Origin: SZAS-103 sp036496805
GTDB taxonomy: Bacteria; Pseudomonadota; Gammaproteobacteria; Xanthomonadales; Xanthomonadaceae
DNA: 64,000 nt
Reading direction: 5' to 3'
NCBI GenBank assembly: GCA_036496805.1
Contig: DASXKN010000032.1
Coordinates: 1-64,000 of the forward strand
A program made the translations under genes and the position numbers. Each line of letters opens with the position of its first letter. The first letter of the stretch is position 1. The notes under the pieces were generated by a model. That model was given only the letters and a program-made list of their open reading frames with translations. It did not search any database and was not told the DNA's origin. Positions 59,537-64,000 of the stretch are shown one piece after another.

Positions 59537-61849
59537 TCATCGCGACGAGGTTCCGCCCACGCTGCGATGGATCGCCGCGACTTCCACCTGGTCGCGCCCG
59601 GCGCGCCGGGCATTCGCCAGCGCCTTCTCGGCGCGCTCGACGAGCTGGTTGGCGTCCGCGTCCTCGGCCAGCCGGCTCGCCATGCCGATGTTCACGCGCA
59701 GGCGCAGCTTCTTGGATCCGAACTCCATCTCCATGCCGTTGACCTCGATGCGCACCGCCTCGGCCCAGCGTCGCGCCTGCTCGGGGTTGAGGTCGGGCAG
59801 GATCACCACGAATTCGTCGCCGCTGAAGCGGCCGACGACGGCGGAAGTGCCGCAATGCGCCTTGAGCACGTCCGCCAGCGCTCGCAGGCACTGGTCGCCG
59901 GTGGCATGGCCGTGGGCGTCGTTGATGTCCTTGAGCTGGTCGAGGTCGGCGAACAGCACCACCAGCGGCGTGCGGCGCTGGATCGACTCCTTGAAGTAGG
60001 CCGCCAACCGGTTGTCCATCGTGCGGCGGTTGAAGACGGCGGTGAGCGCGTCGAACTCGGCATTGATCCGCATCACGCGGTCGTTGGCGGCGTCCTCGAC
60101 CGCGCGCGCGGCCTTCTGCGCCAGCTCCGCTGCGACCGCCAGCTCATCGCGCTCGAAACCCTGCCAGCCGCGCCGCTCGATCAGCAGCATGCCCCACGCC
60201 GGCGCAGTCAGCGGCAGCGGCAGCACCGCATACTGGATCAGGTCGGGCGCCGAACCATCCACCGTCATCGGCGAATCGACCCGCAACTGCATCGGCAACT
60301 GCGAGCGCGAGATGCCCTTGAACGCGCCGCCGCGCGTGGCCAGCAGCGTGATGTAGGCCTCGCGCGTGGTGTTCGGCTCGCACAGCAGCAGGTCGTTGTC
60401 GTGGAAGGCGTGCAATGCCACCGCCGAGCTGTATTGCGGCACCAGTTCGCGGATCACTTCCAGCAGGCGCCGGAAGGCCAGCCATTCCTGGTCGCCGCTG
60501 GGCGCATCGCGCAGGGTGGTGTGCAGGGCTTCGATGAACTTCAGGCGCTCGCGTTCCATCTTCAGGCTGGCATCGGCCTGGTCCTTGGCGAGGCTGGCGC
60601 GATCGCGCTGCAGGCGGAACTCGATGATGTGGTCGGTCAGGGCGAAGCCCATCAGCAGGGCATTGAAGGCCAGCATCATCTGGTCGGCATAGCCGATCCA
60701 TTCGTTGCCGGCGACCAGCCCGAGATCGGCCAGTGCGCGCGCGGTGCCGGTCGCCAGCACCAGCAGCCACATCAGCAGCATCGGCGGCGCGAGGTTGCGC
60801 TGGTGGCGCCAAGCCAGCGCCGTGGTCGCGACGGCCAGCATGCCGGCGAGGACCTGGTCGAGCAGCGAAGCGACTTGCAGCGCGGGTACGCTCGCCGGCA
60901 TGTTCACCAGGCATGCCAGCACGAGCACTCCCGGAACGAACAGGAAGAACTTGAGTGCCCGATCGAATGCCGGCATCGCGCGCGACAACCCGGCGAAGCC
61001 GCGCGTGGTGGCCACGGTCGCCGCTGCCAGCACATTGACCAGCGCGCAAAGTCCCAGCGTGCGGAAGTGTCCCCAGTGCTTCACCCACGGCATCGCGTAG
61101 AGCGGGCCGTTGTGGGCGAGCAGGAAGGCCAGCGCCGCGCCGACATAAGCCATGTAGTAGATGTACTGGCGATCGCGCAGTGCACCGTACATGCCGCCGC
61201 CAAGCAGCAGCAGCAGTGCGAGCCCTGCGTACAGCGCGGTCGTCAGCATGATCTCGAAGCGATCCGCCGCGACCACGTCCGCCTCGTTGCGCAGGCGCAG
61301 CGACAACGCGAAGTCGCCCTGCGCGGCGACTTCCAGGTACATCGTCACCGGGCCGCCGGTGGTGCGCGAAAGGACGAAGGCGTAGCCGCTGTCGTGCTCG
61401 ACCGTGGTATCGCGCGGCAGGAAGAAATCCGCGCCCGGATAGACCACCTTGCCGGCCGCCGGGTGCAACACGATCCGGTCGACCGCGGCGCGGTTGATCC
61501 ACAGCATCCAGCGCGATGCCTGCTCGTCGTCCACCACGGGCAGTTCGGTGTCCAGGCGCAACCAGATCGTCTTGCCCGGGCCGCCATGCAGCGGAAGCAT
61601 CGCGCCGGACAGGGACTGGAAGGTCGATGCCGGCAGTGCCTCGATCTGCCGCGGCGTTGCGCTCGCGGTCGCCTCGTAGACTGCCACGTGGAGGTCAGGC
61701 GCTGTCTGTGCCCAGGCCGCGAGCGACCACGAAGCGAGCAGCGCCAGCAGGAACACGATCGCGACACCCGCCTTTTGCGGCGCACGCGCGAGCCTCTCCG
61801 CCGCCCGGCGGAAAGAGCCTGCCGTCCCGTGTGCCAGCCGCTCAGCCAT
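59537..61849 (-). CDS. diguanylate cyclase with 7TMR-DISM sensor
   Basis: A 770-residue membrane sensor. After an N-terminal signal/anchor comes a periplasmic DISMED2-like beta domain (about 45-190), a seven-helix DISM membrane unit (about 200-400), a short coiled coil (SLKMERERLKF), a GAF-like region and a C-terminal GGDEF domain (about 600-760). The active-site loop reads RFSGDEF, a variant still compatible with c-di-GMP synthesis, and DLDQLKDINDAHGHATGD is intact. No RxxD inhibitory site stands ahead of it. The ATG at 61849 was chosen for the signal. The DUF2007 gene lies just upstream on the same strand. Confidence 0.85.
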   Translation of the reverse strand: MAERLAHGTAGSFRRAAERLARAPQKAGVAIVFLLALLASWSLAAWAQTAPDLHVAVYEATASATPRQIEALPASTFQSLSGAMLPLHGGPGKTIWLRLDTELPVVDDEQASRWMLWINRAAVDRIVLHPAAGKVVYPGADFFLPRDTTVEHDSGYAFVLSRTTGGPVTMYLEVAAQGDFALSLRLRNEADVVAADRFEIMLTTALYAGLALLLLLGGGMYGALRDRQYIYYMAYVGAALAFLLAHNGPLYAMPWVKHWGHFRTLGLCALVNVLAAATVATTRGFAGLSRAMPAFDRALKFFLFVPGVLVLACLVNMPASVPALQVASLLDQVLAGMLAVATTALAWRHQRNLAPPMLLMWLLVLATGTARALADLGLVAGNEWIGYADQMMLAFNALLMGFALTDHIIEFRLQRDRASLAKDQADASLKMERERLKFIEALHTTLRDAPSGDQEWLAFRRLLEVIRELVPQYSSAVALHAFHDNDLLLCEPNTTREAYITLLATRGGAFKGISRSQLPMQLRVDSPMTVDGSAPDLIQYAVLPLPLTAPAWGMLLIERRGWQGFERDELAVAAELAQKAARAVEDAANDRVMRINAEFDALTAVFNRRTMDNRLAAYFKESIQRRTPLVVLFADLDQLKDINDAHGHATGDQCLRALADVLKAHCGTSAVVGRFSGDEFVVILPDLNPEQARRWAEAVRIEVNGMEMEFGSKKLRLRVNIGMASRLAEDADANQLVERAEKALANARRAGRDQVEVAAIHRSVGGTSSR

Positions 61850-61908
61850 GTCCGTCGTTCCCTCGCCCGTCGTCCTGGATCCAGGGCGCCACCCTCGCCC
61901 TGTCGCGC

Positions 61909-62184
61909 TCATGCCGGGACTCCTGCCCAGCCTTCGTCGCCTGCTTCGTCCTCCACCACCCGGGTCTGCGCCGCCCGATCGCGCCGGAGCGCGTCCATGA
62001 TGCCGGTCGCCTCCGCCTCGCAAACATCCGGCACGCACAGGGCGTAGAGCCCGATCACCGGCAGCTCGCCGATGCCTCCCGCCAGATGTTCGCCGCGCAG
62101 GTAGACAGGAATGCCGTACTGCTCCAGCAAGCCCTTGACCAGGTGCGCATCGATCAGGTTCTCGGGAAGATATACGACACGCAT
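61909..62184 (-). CDS. DUF2007 protein (PII C-terminal-like signalling domain)
   Basis: A 91-residue protein with the DUF2007 signature: MRVVYLPENLIDAHLVKGLL, then GIPVYLRGEHLAGGIGELPV, ending in an acidic, flexible tail. DUF2007 domains resemble PII signal-transducer folds and may bind small effectors. The ATG at 62184 is preceded by AGGATTTTCTTG. It is probably co-transcribed with the diguanylate cyclase gene 59 bases downstream. Confidence 0.82.
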   Translation of the reverse strand: MRVVYLPENLIDAHLVKGLLEQYGIPVYLRGEHLAGGIGELPVIGLYALCVPDVCEAEATGIMDALRRDRAAQTRVVEDEAGDEGWAGVPA

Positions 62185-62274
62185 CAAGAAAATCCTGTGT
62201 CCCGTGTCACAGCATAACCCGGCGCGCGGCCCGACCGGCTACACTGGGCATTGGCAAACTGCGCAACGCATCAC

Positions 62275-64000
<1,726 letters not shown>

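Noticed and set aside
57680..62047. A very long open frame on the plus strand opposite msrA, the EamA gene and the GGDEF gene
   Set aside because: It is a GC-rich shadow frame: low-complexity Arg/His/Gln/Ala translation, no domain, no start signal, and it covers three well-supported minus-strand genes.

Overview
The window is a piece of a GC-rich chromosome that looks like a member of the Lysobacterales (Xanthomonadales: Xanthomonas, Lysobacter, Luteimonas and relatives). The clearest sign is the run kdsD-kdsC-lptC-lptA-lptB-rpoN-hpf-hprK-rapZ-EIIA(Man)-ptsH-ptsI-mgtE: HPr kinase next to rapZ, with a phosphotransferase system lacking any sugar permease, is typical of this order. Most of the window is core genome. 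No tRNA, rRNA, CRISPR array or prophage was seen.

Layout. 1-3.2 kb: the N-terminus of a probable IS110-family transposase, then an array of small, co-directional, mostly membrane or lipoprotein ORFs separated by attC-like sites. I read this as an integron cassette array with no integrase in view; one attC is split by an IS3-family remnant. 3.2-4.6 kb: small VOC, DUF5519 and DUF1801 genes. 4.6-8.2 kb (minus): hda, a PerM-type permease, a PgsA-like enzyme and a secreted DUF2066 protein. 8.2-11 kb: purM, purN and a DUF3108 gene, with two GGGGTCAGAGT inverted repeats flanking purM. 11-12.5 kb (minus): murA and ibaG. 12.7-24.8 kb: Kdo synthesis and LPS export, sigma-54, Hpf, the regulatory PTS and MgtE. 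24.9-26.3 kb: a membrane-anchored unknown, an SRPBCC protein and a VOC protein. 26.3-27.4 kb: about 1.1 kb without a credible gene, packed with palindromes. 27.4-28.6 kb: exported MsrB and MsrA. 28.7-34.5 kb (minus): tsaB, a YoaA/DinG helicase, a lipoprotein and PBP1b. 34.6-36.7 kb: a two-domain glycosyltransferase. 36.8-37.4 kb: two divergent, paralogous small acidic proteins. 37.5-44.9 kb: an Ig-repeat secreted protein, a lipoprotein, an acyl-CoA dehydrogenase, a secreted unknown, an HNH protein and a pseudo-receiver protein. 45-49.6 kb: dxs, a small conserved protein, prmC, a lipoprotein hydrolase and an orphan PycTM protein. 49.7-53 kb: ahpD, a VOC gene and ahpC, divergent from oxyR, then rubrerythrin. 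53.1-55.2 kb: an Fe-S CCG-domain protein and DUF3501. 55.5-62.2 kb: a membrane-anchored unknown, an ArnT-like transferase, cytosolic msrA, an EamA transporter, a diguanylate cyclase and DUF2007. 62.3 kb to the end: glnS, cut by the window edge.

The genes form three main functional blocks: envelope building (Kdo, Lpt, MurA, PBP1b, glycosyltransferases), nitrogen/carbon signalling through sigma-54 and the HPr-kinase PTS, and oxidative-stress defence (OxyR, AhpC/AhpD, rubrerythrin, three methionine sulfoxide reductases). The least explained material is non-coding: a four-hairpin element present twice with compensatory stem changes (18.4 and 54.5 kb), a wider family of short hairpins with a TCC loop, the palindrome cluster at 26.3-27.4 kb, and the cassette array at the left edge.
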